Assembly (NCBI GenBank): GCA_023078555.1
Contig: CM041196.1
Location: 9,752,985 to 9,816,984 of the forward strand
Reading direction: 5' to 3'
Origin: Ulva prolifera
Taxonomy: Eukaryota > Chlorophyta > Ulvophyceae > Ulvales > Ulvaceae
Length of the DNA: 64,000 nt
Under the pieces are notes generated by a model. It made no database searches. It had not been told where the DNA came from and worked only from the letters and a program-made list of their open reading frames with translations. Of the stretch, positions 18,798 to 30,837 are shown piece after piece (positions within the stretch are counted from its first letter, which is position 1; every line of letters starts with the position of its first letter). The translations under genes were made by a program, and so were the position numbers.

Positions 18798-20305
18798 CTC
18801 CCCTAGAAGGTCTTCTGATCTTGAATTAGATGCAGCTTCTCTCGAATGTCCTTCAATGCAGGTCCAGGCAAAACCTTAGTGAAGACATCAGCTAACAAGT
18901 CTTTGGTCCCTACCCATTGCACTTGGATCTCATCCGCCTCTACAAATTCTAGGACCCGTAGGTGCCGCACTCGAATATGTTTGGACCTATCACTAGAGAT
19001 TGGATTGTTTGCAAGGATATTCGCACTTTTATTATCTCCCCAAAGCACCGATTTTTCTGGACGAAGATGCAAGTCTAGCAACAATTGCTTGGCCCACATC
19101 AACTCGTTTGCTGCACTACTCATTGCTATCAATTCTGCCTCGGTCGTATCACCAGCTGTGATCGCCTGTCTCTTTGACCTCCAGAACACGGTATTGCCAT
19201 ACACCCGTAGGAGTAGGCCACTTATGCTCTTCAAACTCTTGTCATTTGCAAAATCAGCATCAGTGTATCCCTCAAGCAAACATCACTTCTCAGACGAGCC
19301 CTTAAACACCATACAAAGTCCCTTCGTGGACTGCAGGTATCTCAGCACATGCTGCACCGCTGACCAATGCTCCTTTAAGCTACACCCCATATGCTTGGCC
19401 AAAGCATTACAAGCATAAGAAATATCAGGTCGCGTAACTACAGCCAGGTACTGGATTCCCCCTACAGCACTCATGAACTGAGCGTGCTCTGCCTAAGTGG
19501 CAACCTCAAGGTTAGGGTAGTCCTTCGCACTCCTCAACTGTTGCCGTGGCACCAGTGGAGTCTGACTGGGTCTGCAACCTGCCATGCTAAACTTTTCTAG
19601 CAGATTCACAATCTTCTGCTCTTGGCACAACGTGATCGTTCTCTTCTTCCTGTCACGCTTGATAGAGGCGCCTAATGCCCAAGACAAATCGCCTTAGTCC
19701 CTTCCGGTGAACACTTTGAGAATTCGGTCTATCAACTCCTTCAGGCCCGTGGACCGTCCGAAGATAAACAAATCATCAACCCATAGGAAGATGAAACATC
19801 TACCAGTTTTCCTAACATACAGTGAAGGGTCTGAGTGTGAGTGAACAAAGCCCATCTCACCCAGTAGACGTGCAAGCGCCTTGTGCCATTCACGTGCTGC
19901 TTGCTTCAAGCCATACAGGGTCTTAAGTAGTTTCCACACTCGACTGGTGCCATCGTTCAAAACTTGGGGTTGTTCTACATAAACAGTCTCATTCATGACC
20001 CCATTGAGAAAGGCACACTAGATGTCTACGTATTTCATCTCTAAATCTTCCACTGCAGATATTGACAGAACAACACGAAGAGTGGCATAGCTCCCTACTG
20101 GAGCCCACGTCTCAAAGAAATCTACACCCTCCTCCTGGGTAAACCCTCTAGCAACATACCGCGCCTTGTAACGCTGGATCTCTCCTGTAGGTCCCCTCTT
20201 AATGTTCATGACCCATTTACCAGAGATGGCCTTAGCCCCTACTGGCAATTCATAGGTACCATGCTCACTCAAAGGTTCACCTCTTCCTCCAGAGCTACCA
20301 TCCAC
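18798..20305 (-). pseudogene. pol: Copia Pol C-terminal half: RT and RNase H
   Basis: Reading from 20305: a typical copia RT start (HGTYELPVGAKAISGKWVMN, KARYVARGFTQEEGVDFFET), then AFLNG, VWKLLKTLYGLKQAAREWHK and the catalytic WVDD (family YVDD). RNase H follows with YTDADFAND, the ITAGDTTEAELIAMSSAANE active-site region, and VFTKVLPGPALKDI near the end. Four in-frame stops interrupt this part: TAG in VDI*CAFLNG, TAA after FTGRD, TAG after NLEVAT and TGA after GSSEK. The frame itself is otherwise continuous. The last codons abut the PPT. Not functional as it stands. Confidence 0.9.
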
Positions 20306-23117
20306 TTCTCCCTATCAGGCCCAACCAACGCTGCCTTCCAGGGTGGATTGTCTGGATCAGCAGGTTTCTTCTTCATGACAGCAGCAACCCGGCGGGATGG
20401 ACGTCGCCGGCTTGACTGACCACCGCCATGTTCCACATGCTCAGCTACCTCTGCATCAAGCAACGCACTGTCAGCCGTAGCTGCCATGCTTGAACTGCCC
20501 GCAACCTTTGGTGCTACTGTCTGCTCACATCACTATGCTCATCATCACAAGCTACAGTATCTATCGCAGCAACATCTGCATGTGGAATCAAGCGCCTGCG
20601 TACACGCGGGTTCCATTTTTGTCTAACTGGACCAGACTGCGCTTCCTGCCCATGGGCATCATCAGCAGCGTCATCATGCAAACTAATCTCCTTAGCAGGA
20701 TGCATGGACTCTCCAGCGACAGGTGAGCTGGGCGGACTTACCTTTCCCCTAGGGACAAATCCGCCTCCTGAACTGAACATGAGTTCCTCCCCTGGACCCA
20801 GGCGGCTAGCCATAGCTTGGCCAAACCCGGGCATGTCAAGGGAGGGTCCCCCAACATCAGTTGCGTCACCTCGCGGCGGGGCAGCTGCTCCCGCCGCGGC
20901 AGTTGGCGGCGGATGTTGTTTTTCAACGCCGTCCATGACGCTCACCTCATCAGTCTGTGGGGCATTTGATCTCGCAGCTCTGGCGGGGCTGCCAGATTCC
21001 CGAGCTCTCCCCTGCTGGGCACGGCTCCTGGTGACGGGCCTCATGTCGATCTGAGCACCACTCAAGTCCCGGAAGTTGTGGACGTTTGAATAGTTGAGAG
21101 CGTCCCTATTGGCATACATCTCCCCCGATCGAGGAGGGTAGCGCACTGCTATCCGCCCCAACACTTCCGTGCGCACGACATCATGCACTCCTTCTACCAC
21201 CTCAAGTGTGGACATCCTAGATCTCCCCTGCAACTCTACCGGACCATCCGGCTCACCGACTCTGGGCGCGATGCTACGACCTACTTGCAATTCCTCACGC
21301 AAGTCACGCAGATCTGGCGTGTCCTCCATATGCTGCGCGGGCGCCAGCTGGATAAAATCACTGTCATGTAATTCGCCAAGTTGTCTACCTATGGCGAACC
21401 CATCGAAATCAAAAGTAGCAGCGCCATGCACGCGCATGTGCTCTTCGCGGGACTCAATCAAATCCAGATCGGGAAACGGAGGGGCACCAGACATCACACA
21501 CTTCTCCAGATCGGGACCAAACGTCAACTCCTCTTCCGGGCCCATAGGCACCAGAGGCACATTTCCCCGCGTCACAGTATCTAGCGTACGCAAGTGATCA
21601 CGCAACATGGCAGCACTGCATGCCATTTGCCGCACCTCCAGCACTCTGCCACCCCCGGGGCAACGCTAGAAGACTATATTCATGTGGGGCCCTTGCCCTG
21701 GCCCCATCCACAGTACAAGTTCACCCTTGGGGTCTAACCTACGCAACTTATCAGAATCAAGGTAGACGTAGACCGGCAGCCCCCATGGGAGCATCTGCGC
21801 AATCATGAGCTTGACACGCTCAGAGTCATATGTCTCTTTGTAGAACAACATATACGGGATGACATCTGCAAGATCATTGTCTATCCACTCTTTCCGCAGC
21901 ATTTCGTTTTCTTTTGCTTGATCTATCTGTTGCTTAACTCGTTCTATAGTTTCTTTGCTAGGTTCGACAGCCGAAATGTCGGCAGTGGTCTTATGGACCC
22001 CCCCAGACTGCACTGTATTGATGTCCCTACCCGTCGCATTCCTATATCTACCTAAATTGGCCAAAAGGCGCTCAAGCTTGTCCGCAAGATGTTCTTTCTG
22101 CAGGCGGTTCATGACGACGGAACTAGGAACCAGATTCGCTGCAGCAGTCCCACACAACATCCCCTCAGGCCATGCACGGCGTGTTATGTTGGTTGGACAC
22201 ATGAGCGCTCTCAGTCTATCAGAAGTGGCACCAAATTCACGCTCAGCTATGCCATTGCCCTGATGATTGTCTGGTGCACAGTCTTCCCAAACAATGTGCT
22301 TGTCACGAAGATAGGCCTGGAAGACATGGCCCAGAAATTCTCCGCCGCGGTCACCACGTAGGAATCTAACACGTCCTGGAACAGGCGGCTGGCCTTTCTT
22401 GATGACAACTTGCCCAGGAACTGTAGAATTGCAATGTTCTATGATCTCTACAAGCAATTCAGGGACTCTGGACTTTGCATCCATAGGGATAGTGAATCTA
22501 AAACGGGAAAATTCATCAACTACAATTAGCGCATACTTTGCTTTCCCAACTCCCATAGGAGTAATGGGACCTAGAACATCCGCATGCAAGCACGCCCCCG
22601 GATACGTCGCACAAGAGTGCGTGACTGTCTCGCCGTGCTGGCTACTAGACCCGGTACCATTTCTAGCAATCATACAGCCGTGGCATTTGTCTATCTCATC
22701 GCTCACTTTTGCTGGATCAATACGCAAGCCCTGGTACATCTTGGCCTTAGCCATCAGACGCAGGTTTGTGGCTCCTGTGAGGAAACTAACATGAGACAAG
22801 AATGTAGTATTCAATTTTTCTTGTCCAGGCACATTTGGAGACCCAACTAAAGCAGCTACACGACTGTACGAGACCTCGTCATCCTCTACTTTCGCAACCG
22901 AATTGGCAGCAGACCAAACAGCGGGATTACTAACTCGCGAGCCCCATAGGACAGGCTTTCCCACATCCGTAGTCACAACAAACACTGGCCGATTCTGGTG
23001 GTCATGCGATTGAGTAATCCGACCCTCCGTATGGCCCATGGCCTGGTCAGAAAACCCAGGTACAAACAAGATCAAGTCCTTCTGTCGCCACACGCGTTTG
23101 CAAGGTGATGCCGACAT
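20306..23117 (-). pseudogene. pol: Copia Pol N-terminal half: integrase and linker
   Basis: The integrase lies in 23117-21666: a zinc-finger remnant with CHGCMIARNGTG, the core Asp in HADVLGPITPMG, the second Asp in FLRGDRGGEFLG and Glu in NGIAEREFG. A TAG at about 21667 separates it from an open low-complexity linker (21644-20514), Pro/Ala-rich with acidic patches. A frameshift leads into a basic stretch and KWMVALEEEVNL (to 20269), where RT begins in another frame. Copia order (integrase before RT) is clear. The linker function is unknown. Confidence 0.88.
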
Positions 23118-24704
23118 TCTTCAACAAATGTGTAGACAAAATGTTGAAAGGACAGTGTGGCACATACAAGCAATTCGGGATCTCAATGGTCAGATCCTTG
23201 ATCTCCCCATCCATCGTGACATAGGACCCCAGACGGAAACATACAGTTCCCTCCCCCAGAACTGGAATATCCTCATCCCCTATTGGGTGAATGCACTCTA
23301 CAGATGCAGCATGCATTGACAAGAACAGCTCGGGGTTCCTAATGACATGGACATCAGATCCGCTGTCCACCAGGAAGTTCAGGCTTTCGCCCAGGTGCGC
23401 AACATCCGTCAAGGAGAAGTCGTCGCTAGGAAATCGCACGACAGCAACAGAGTTGCCATTGCCTCGTCCTCGTCCGCGTCCTCTGCCGGCGCCTCGTCCC
23501 TGGCGGCTGGCGTTGTTGGCAGCCTGGTTCTGAAGATGCTTCCTGAATTCCGGATGCAAATCCGGGCAGTCCTTCTGGAGGTGTCCAGTCTTCTTGCATA
23601 CGTGGCAGGTGCGCGTCTCGCCATTGGCGATCGCGGCGACAGCTGCCGGTTGTCCTCGGTTCCCATTGCCCCCTCTGTAGCCATAGCCTTGGCGGTGGCC
23701 TCGGCCTGCTATGCCACCACCATGTGCGAGCCCACAGGCATCTAAAGCGTGGGCATGGTTGGTAATGGCAGCTATTTGAGTCAGGAAATCTTTTCCGCCC
23801 TGCTCACTACGCAATGATACATACTCTCGGCCGAGGGGCTCAAAAAACTTGTTGCTGACCTGATATGGAGCAGGCGCAGCACCGAGAGCAGTAAGCTGGT
23901 TCACCAACGACATGATGAGTGTACAATAATCCTCAACTTGTTTTGCCCTGGCACCTTTGAGCGTGGCACGAGAGAACCTATCCCAGAGACTCCTAACCTC
24001 AGCCTCTTTGCTGGGCATATACTTGGCTCTCAAGGCAGCGCAGCCCAAATATCACACAGCGTAGTATGAACCCGGACATACTCTAAGTCCTGCGCAGGCA
24101 GCTGAAAACAGACTACAGCCAACACCTTATCATGGACACTTGTCTCAGGGCCAGTGGGGAAAACAGTGAGCAAATGGTACAGGCCATGGCCTTTCAACCA
24201 TAGCTCGACACGGAACTCAAAGGTTGAGAACCTCTCGCCCCTTGCAAAATCCCAAGACGGGGTCTTGCCTTTATATATTGCGGGTTCACGCACAGACACA
24301 GCTCTCATTGCATCTACAATAGCATTAGCATCGACTACCGTACCAGGCGGATGGAGATCATCGACAGGGCCAGCATTGCCTTGAGCCATAGCTCGCAGCG
24401 CAGTAGCCTGAGCCTCAGCATCCGATCGTGCCTGTTCCGCTCGCTGTAAAGCATCACGGAGAGAGTTTGCTTCAACCTGGGCGCGCATTGCCATAGCATT
24501 GGCAGCCTCAAGCTGAGAGGCAGCTCGGGCAGCAGCAGCATGCCCTCGGGTGCCGGCTGCAGGGCCTAGTGAGCTAGCACCAGCTCCTGCAGCCCTACCT
24601 GTGGCTTGAGCAGCTACAGCCATGGCTGAGCGCTCAGCCTCGAGTCTTTGTGCATCAGCCATAGCTTCAGCATCAAAGTTCTCGATTGATTCAGGATTAG
24701 ACAT
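23047..24704 (-). pseudogene. gag: Copia Gag and protease, frameshifted
   Basis: Two overlapping frames. From 24704 an Ala-rich coiled-coil-like N-terminus precedes the usual copia gag fold (FARGERFSTFEFRVELWLKG, then LPAQDLEYVRVHTTLCDIWAALP). Near 24040 the frame shifts to a segment with EVRSLWDRFSRATLKGARAK, a CCHC knuckle CHVCKKTGHLQKDC and an Arg/Gly-rich run. The protease motif FLVDSGSDVHVI follows, with intact DSG. The frame shifts again near 23080 towards integrase. Lengths are normal for a copia gag-protease. Confidence 0.88.
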
Positions 24705-24943
24705 CTACCTGCAGCGAAACAAATCTGCTTTCGCTAAGGGTCAAGTCGATCAAACCCGTAGGCTTTGACGACGCACAATCCTAAACCTTCGTCATTCATG
24801 TGACAATCAAACATGTGACAACCTGTGACATAATGACGGTTGATCTGGTCATTGATTACGCACTGATGACAGTGCGGTTGCCCGTAGCCGCGCGCAATCA
24901 TATGACAACCACCTCATCGCGCAACTAATGCAGCGACACAACA

Positions 24944-24957
24944 CATCACCGATACCA
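24944..24957 (-). promoter_or_regulatory. Primer-binding site of the copia element
   Basis: TGGTATCGGTGATG on the minus strand directly follows the 5' LTR. It predicts a primer tRNA ending CACCGATACCA, with an A1:U72-type acceptor end typical of eukaryotic initiator tRNA. Confidence 0.8.
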
Positions 24958-25319
24958 TGTTATAAACGAGAACCTATTATGTGTGCATTAGGAGGTTAGT
25001 AGTGCCTATACCTGGAGAGCCGCCAGGTCGTACGAAAGGTCACTACACAGATTAGGGAGAATACTGCACTGGATGCAAGACAGTGCAAGAACCTATGGAA
25101 GATGTAAGAGAAAGGTTACTTTAGACTTGGACGCATACAACTATATGCGACCATTCGTGCATGTCTACCGTGGCCCAATGACAATGGCCCGGGGCGAGCC
25201 GCTCACGGAGCGCCCCAAGTATGCTCATGCATACTATCCTAACATAACACGGGTTGGGCCCTTGGCCACCATACCCATGCGCAGACTTGCGCGTCATGCA
25301 TTGCAGGTGTACCTAGACA
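24958..25319 (-). repeat. 5' LTR of the copia element
   Basis: 362-bp partner of 18436-18797, about 98-99% identical by eye. It ends 5 bp short of a host stop codon (TAA, 25327-25325). Confidence 0.9.
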
Positions 25320-25324
25320 CTGAT

Positions 25325-28300
25325 TTATGACAGCGTACTGGCCGCTGCAATGCCGACCTGGCCATCCGGTAGGTTTGCGGTAACTGGTGCTTGGTCTGCG
25401 TGTGTCGGCGTCGGGTTGACAGCGGCGGTGTCAGCTAGACCATGTGGCCGCACTGCTGCCGCTTCATCATTGGCAGCGGCAGCGGGAAGGGGGTCATTCG
25501 GCGGGTCTGGGCTAATCTTTCCTCTTGGTGCCGGAGCCAGCAGCCCAAAGCCTGGATACTCATGGGCGCGATTCGCCGTGTCCTCTATTGTTGCTGAAGG
25601 TCGGGCATTGGCATCCCTTGTCGATAATGGCTGTGCAGCCTCCCCAGGCACATCATCACCTGCCAACGTGTCCTCGGTAGGGGGTGCGTCGCCCGGGTGG
25701 GGTTTCGCGACAGCAGCTGATTTGGTCGCTGCAAGACCGATCATCTCGTTGCCGTTTAGCGGAACCGTTCCGCTGGCTGCAGGAAGCTCTGAAGGCTGCG
25801 ATGGGCCCTCGGTGCCATCAGCGTACTCTTCAGCGGACGGGTCCACCCTGCCAGCTTCAGCTTTCTTCTTCCCGGGGTCAGACTCCTTTGTGAACGGCTC
25901 AGTCGTCCCTGCCTGTAAGGCGGGTGCGGTGCCACCAGCTGCAGGCTGCTGTTCTAGTCCGAGCGGCATGTCGCCGCCCTCACCCGGCGCTCCTTTGCCG
26001 GGCGGCAGTGCTGCTCCGAGCGGTGTGCCGCCCCCGGGCAGCGCGCCGCCACCGGGCTGCAATGCTGCTCCGAGCGGGGGATCAAATCAGGAACATGCTC
26101 TGTAGACTGTGACCATACCAGTGTGGTCTTCTTGTGGTGGTGGAACATTGCATTCGATGAGCACTTGCAGTGGCATCTCGCGTGAATCAATGGCCCCATT
26201 CTTGCAGCCTTCGCGTAGCAGGTTACGCGCGAAGCCTTGCGCCGCACACACATCCCATTCGGGGCATGCCTTCAGCTGCGACTTCAGGTACTGACTTGTG
26301 ACCTTTCCGGGATGGGGCCGCCCAACCTTACATGATGGCCGTGCGTCACGCTCCACGATTTGTAGGACTTTGAACAGCCAGTGGAACATGGAGATCGGCG
26401 GTGTAAGGGCTGCCATCGACCTGGCATCTCGTTCTCTGCCTTGGGAGTTGTTTTCACCAAACACTGTCTGTCCTGGATATCAAATGAAATGGCTCAGTTG
26501 GGGGTTGGCATGCGCACAGTGTCTACACTAGTGACGTTGGATGTTCAGCAACGCTAGGGCTTCTGTATGGAAATGCAGAATCCATTAAGGGACTGAACAT
26601 ACCCGGAACAACAACAAATGCCGTGAATATGGCCAGGTACCACGCGACGATCACATTTGGCAATTCTGCAGTCGGCTCCCATAGGGTTGCCGCCACGAGA
26701 TTGTGCCGCTTCTTACCCACTTGCCCCGAACTCCCCACCCGCTTCAAGGCGGGAGATCCCAGTCCGATGAAGCAAGCGGCTGCCATACCAAATCCCCCGC
26801 TTCTTGCTCCTGCCAAATTTGCAGTTCTTGGCATAGGATCACTGTAATTGTCCATGAACTCTACCGTAAGTGCCGCTTGGAGTCTTTCAGGGTCCCGCAG
26901 AAGGACACAACCTTGTGAACTCTGCAAACGCCATGGTGTGCAATGGGCGCGTCGCTGTGAGCTCGTCTGCACCGTCTGTGCGCGGACGCCTGGTGATATC
27001 GACAAGCAACACTGCAGAACAAGGTGTGCAGGCAGATTGCATCGCAGCGCATGAGCATACCTTGGCTTCTTCCGCATTGGCACACGGCGATTGTTGTAGG
27101 GCAGCCCCAAAGGCGCACGCCACCGGACTTGCTTGAGCAACAGCCACGGCTATGAGCCTCACGTGCGACACGGACTGCATGCACAAGGCTTCAAAGTAGT
27201 TCCCTGAGTGCGCCAACACGCGTAGAGCACGCCCTAGGGTGCACCAACACGTGTCCCCATCAGGGGTCGGAGTTGGAGAAGTAATTACGACAGGTGCCAC
27301 AGTGACTCAGGTGCCACAGTGACTGCCTCACCTTACATGTTAGACCGGAGGGTTTGTATGCAAGCAGTGCCATGATCGGTCCAGCTCCCGCCACCATTTG
27401 GTCCAACAGGTGGGACACCTTCTCGCCTTTGCCCTTGGGGTGCAGCCATAAGCTATGTTGTAACACATTGAAGCTGGCAACGTACTTCATCATTTTCGAG
27501 GCTCGCGGCCCCGAATCTTCAATAATTTTCTCCCAATACGAAAACGGAGCCACAACAGATGGCTCATCGCATGGCTCCCAGCTCTCGTCGACCTGGGTCG
27601 AATTGTTCAAATTGTGTAGCAAGAACTTTGGGGGAGCAGTCACGCTGGCACAGTGTGCCGCTTTGACAAGCTCCACTCTATTGCGCAGCCACACATCTGC
27701 ACGGAGCTCTTGAGTCGTTTGGAGTAGTACAGTGGTTCGCAAGGAGACAAATTGTGTTATGGTGTGCTAAATGCGTGGAATCACCTTGCTTGTGAGATCT
27801 GCAAAGGCTGCATCATGGTGCTCGGCAACGCTATTGCTGCACAGACTTTGGCGTAGGGTGCAACCATGTTCCCAAGTGCCGGGACTGCAAGTACATGACA
27901 CGTGGACTCATTCTCCGTGGAAGTACTAGTGGGACATGCACCTATCCGTGTAAAGCCAGCGGGAGTGGGGCTCTGAGCGGATCTTTGAGATTCCGCAAAT
28001 TCGGTGCGCGGTGAGTCCGGCGCATCCTCAGAGTCCGAAGCTTCAGATCCGGAGCAATCAGGGTCCATTGGAGGCCGCCAGCGGATGGAAGTGTCGGTCA
28101 AGTACCGGTTGTCTATGAGCATCTTCATCTGTATGCATGGCATGCTGACTTTTAGCTGCAACCACGGGCCCCCAACTTGCGGGGGTACCGGTGATGATGT
28201 TGGCTTGGGCTTTCAGCTCGATCCGATTCGAGCTGCATTCCCGGCCTGTGCGAAGTGAAATGCCTAACATGTATACATGTTGGGCATTTAAATATACACA

Positions 28301-29162
28301 TTTGAGCAATGTGACGCACACGTCCGCTGCAACCCACGACGCCCCTACATAGATATGTGCAGATGTGCGGGCGCTGCTCAGATTCGACAAAACAGATGGA
28401 TGACAAGTGCACAGTGAAATTTGCAGTCGACTGCCGTGCACAGGAAACCGACTGGGCATCCCAAAGGCATCCGAACCTCATGCTTCCACCTGTTCGAGCT
28501 AAGTCGAGGCGTTTTGAACTAAAGTACTTCAAACTCCTGATTTAAAATTGAACAACGCTTTTGACTTGGATCAGCGTAGTACCTTGACCTTGTTGCGTGT
28601 GAAGCCTCTTATTCCACGAACGGAGGGTTCTGCCACGAGAGACTTTGTCCCCGTCCAGGCATTGCTTAGCATGTTCTTCCTGTGCAGAAACGCATGTAGG
28701 GCAACAACGCCTACGCAGAGAGCCTGCATCGCGCACTTCTGCTGGAACTCGCCTACTTAGTGCATGATCGATACTGTGCAAAGGTTCACTGTCTTCCACA
28801 TTGCCAAACCGTCGGGACTTCCCCTGGTTTCAGAATCGACGTCAATAGCTTTTGAATGGTGCTCAAGCGCCTTCAGGCTGTAGAGTGCATCGGCTGCTGT
28901 AGGCTCGGTTGTGCCTGCGACCGCTTGATCCATGATATCCCCCTCTAAACCTTGCACAACCGCCTTCGGTATCAATGGATGCTGAACATCGTCAGTTTGC
29001 GAGATGTGTAACATGACATTGGTTTCGGCTACGACAGTGGCGGCGGCGAAGCTTTCAAAAATCCCCAGCGTGTCTACCGGGACGACTGGTGTCTTTGCAG
29101 CACTCAATGTCATTCTGTTGGTGTGCTTCACAGCAATCTGTTCCGCCGTTGCAAAGTTGTTG
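25325..29162 (-). CDS. Multi-exon host gene, unknown function, low-complexity C-terminus
   Basis: A series of coding stretches on the minus strand. Best-supported exons: 27011-26912 (VLLVDITRRPRTDGADELTA), 26841-26717 (SDPMPRTANLAGARSGGFGM, then FIGLGSPALKRV), 26665-26604 (hydrophobic LPNVIVAWYLAIFTAFVVVP), 26463-26119 (MFHWLFKVLQIVERDA, CPEWDVCAAQGFARNLLREG) and 26064-25325 (disordered Gly/Pro/Ala tail ending AAASTLS and TAA). Consecutive exons are joined in phase by GT...AG introns of 54-176 bp. Earlier exons are likely at 29162-28790 (TLGIFESFAAATVVAETNVM), about 28160-27785, about 27742-27330 and about 27300-27061, with less certain borders. The hydrophobic exon could be one membrane segment. 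No family is recognised. Confidence 0.6.
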
Positions 29163-29170
29163 CTTCACAT

Positions 29171-30790
29171 AAGTTCTAGAGCTGGGGAGGGACTTGCACA
29201 GATGCAGCTGCTTCTAGTGATTCCGTTTGCAGAGCAGGCGTGGCAAAATGTCACCAGGTGGGTCTCCTTCTGGACCTTCAACTTTTGTATGGCCTCTTCA
29301 GTAAACCATGTCTGAAGTCAGATGCACACAATGACATCGCTGACAGCGTGCCTGGATACGTCGTATAACGCACTGCCACAATGTAGGTGAACTTACAGAA
29401 ATGACACCTCTCAACGCAAACAGGCCGCTCCCTCTGCTGTGCGTGTTTCTCCCACACCACTCACAGACTCATCCCAGCTGCACGCCACCCTATTGCCGAC
29501 AGCGTTGAGAACAGCAGTCAGCTTATAGCTAACACATGCCTCGTCGGATTGACACACCCACACCCGCACCACAAGCAGCCCACCGACTGCTGCAACCTGA
29601 GGCTCGGCAGGCCTCCCACCCTTCATCATCGGCAACCCTTCGCAACCCCGATGCATCCATGCATCACCCGGGGCCGACCGAGTTAGCCGGACCGTACGCG
29701 AGGATCATAGTCAGTGTACGGGTCCATCGTCCGTGACCAGGAGTGGCTACGAGAGGAACACAACCTACACTAGCCCCGATGATGCAGCCGTCGCGATCTC
29801 ATGGTGTCCGAAGATTCATCAAAGCACATCTGCCTGCGCACAGTGGTGGAGCCCAAGATCAGTCCCGGGGTGTATAGAATCTCCAAGCTTGGAGGCAATA
29901 CAGGGTGCACACCTCATGATACATGTCCCGGACACCCCTAATGACTGGTGCACCGTCCGTTGCGCTTCATTATGCTCTTGGACGCAGCCGGAATGCTCCG
30001 TCGTGGCGTACTGATCATGCCACCAACTGGTGACAAATGCATGCAGGTTATCTCGGTACGGGGCGACATCAGCCACGCTGTACCATGTCCTTGGAGATGC
30101 CGTGAGGAAGTATGCGCGAGTTCCATCACATTTGACAGCCAATGGATTGGCGGATCCTTTGGCGGATCGAGTCACCCGCAACTGCCCCATAGCGGATACT
30201 GCGAACCTATCTGCAGTCAACACGACATAGATGCCGCATTTTACGACATCTGCTTGCTTTGGAGACTGATGCACCTACACACGGCAAGACGTACTGCCAC
30301 CTGTCGGGACGGCGTTCCATGATCATATAGTACTGGTGCATGGATACACACTGCGCAATGTATATCAGTCAAACTCTGCAGTCCCAAGTTATGTACGCGA
30401 CTGCAGTCATGAAACACCACACCGGTTATTCAAACAATCTCTCGGCTGCGGTATCTGGATCTATCCCCATGACGTTGGCCAAGACCGCGATCAATCGCGG
30501 CTTGAAATGCCCCATCTGATGATAACTTCCCAGAGAGTCGAAGTGAAGAAGGATCGCTTTTGCGTCGTCGCGCTGGCCACGTTTGTCAGCAAGCCGACCT
30601 GAGTATGCAAAAGGGTGCAATGCACTGTGTACAGTGTGGGGAGCGGGGCACATCGGGTCTGCCGCTGGCGTGCATGCATGGAAGTGTGTCATTACAGGAT
30701 TAGGGGCACACCGGGATGGCAGAGTATAGCAAGGCTCCAGTGGTTGTCCTTGTGAATGGGTAACACGATCAAATCAATACCGCCTGCCAT
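29171..30790. other. Between host genes; possible unplaced exons
   Basis: A minus-strand open stretch at 30274-29819 looks protein-like (KCGIYVVLTADRFAVSAMGQ, AYFLTASPRTWYSVADVAPY) and may be an upstream exon of the gene at 25-29 kb or of another gene. Nothing else is recognised. The first exon and promoter of the neighbouring genes were not located. Confidence 0.3.
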
Positions 30791-30837
30791 TTGTATGGCC
30801 AGCCACAGATCTCGGGCGTACCGAGCCATCCACCTAC

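Larger units (their letters stand above)
18436..25319 (-). mobile_element. Ty1/copia element, nonsense- and frameshift-disrupted
   Basis: A 6,884-bp minus-strand element with 362-bp LTRs (18436-18797, 24958-25319) that differ at about five positions. Gag, protease, integrase, RT and RNase H follow in copia order. The coding region is broken by frameshifts (near 24040, 23080, 20510, 20290) and in-frame stops (near 21667, 20019, 19695, 19494, 19284). The flanking 5-mers (GCGTA and CTGAT) do not match, so no target duplication is visible. It inserted between two host coding regions, 74 bp upstream of one start codon and a few bases after another gene's stop. Confidence 0.9.
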
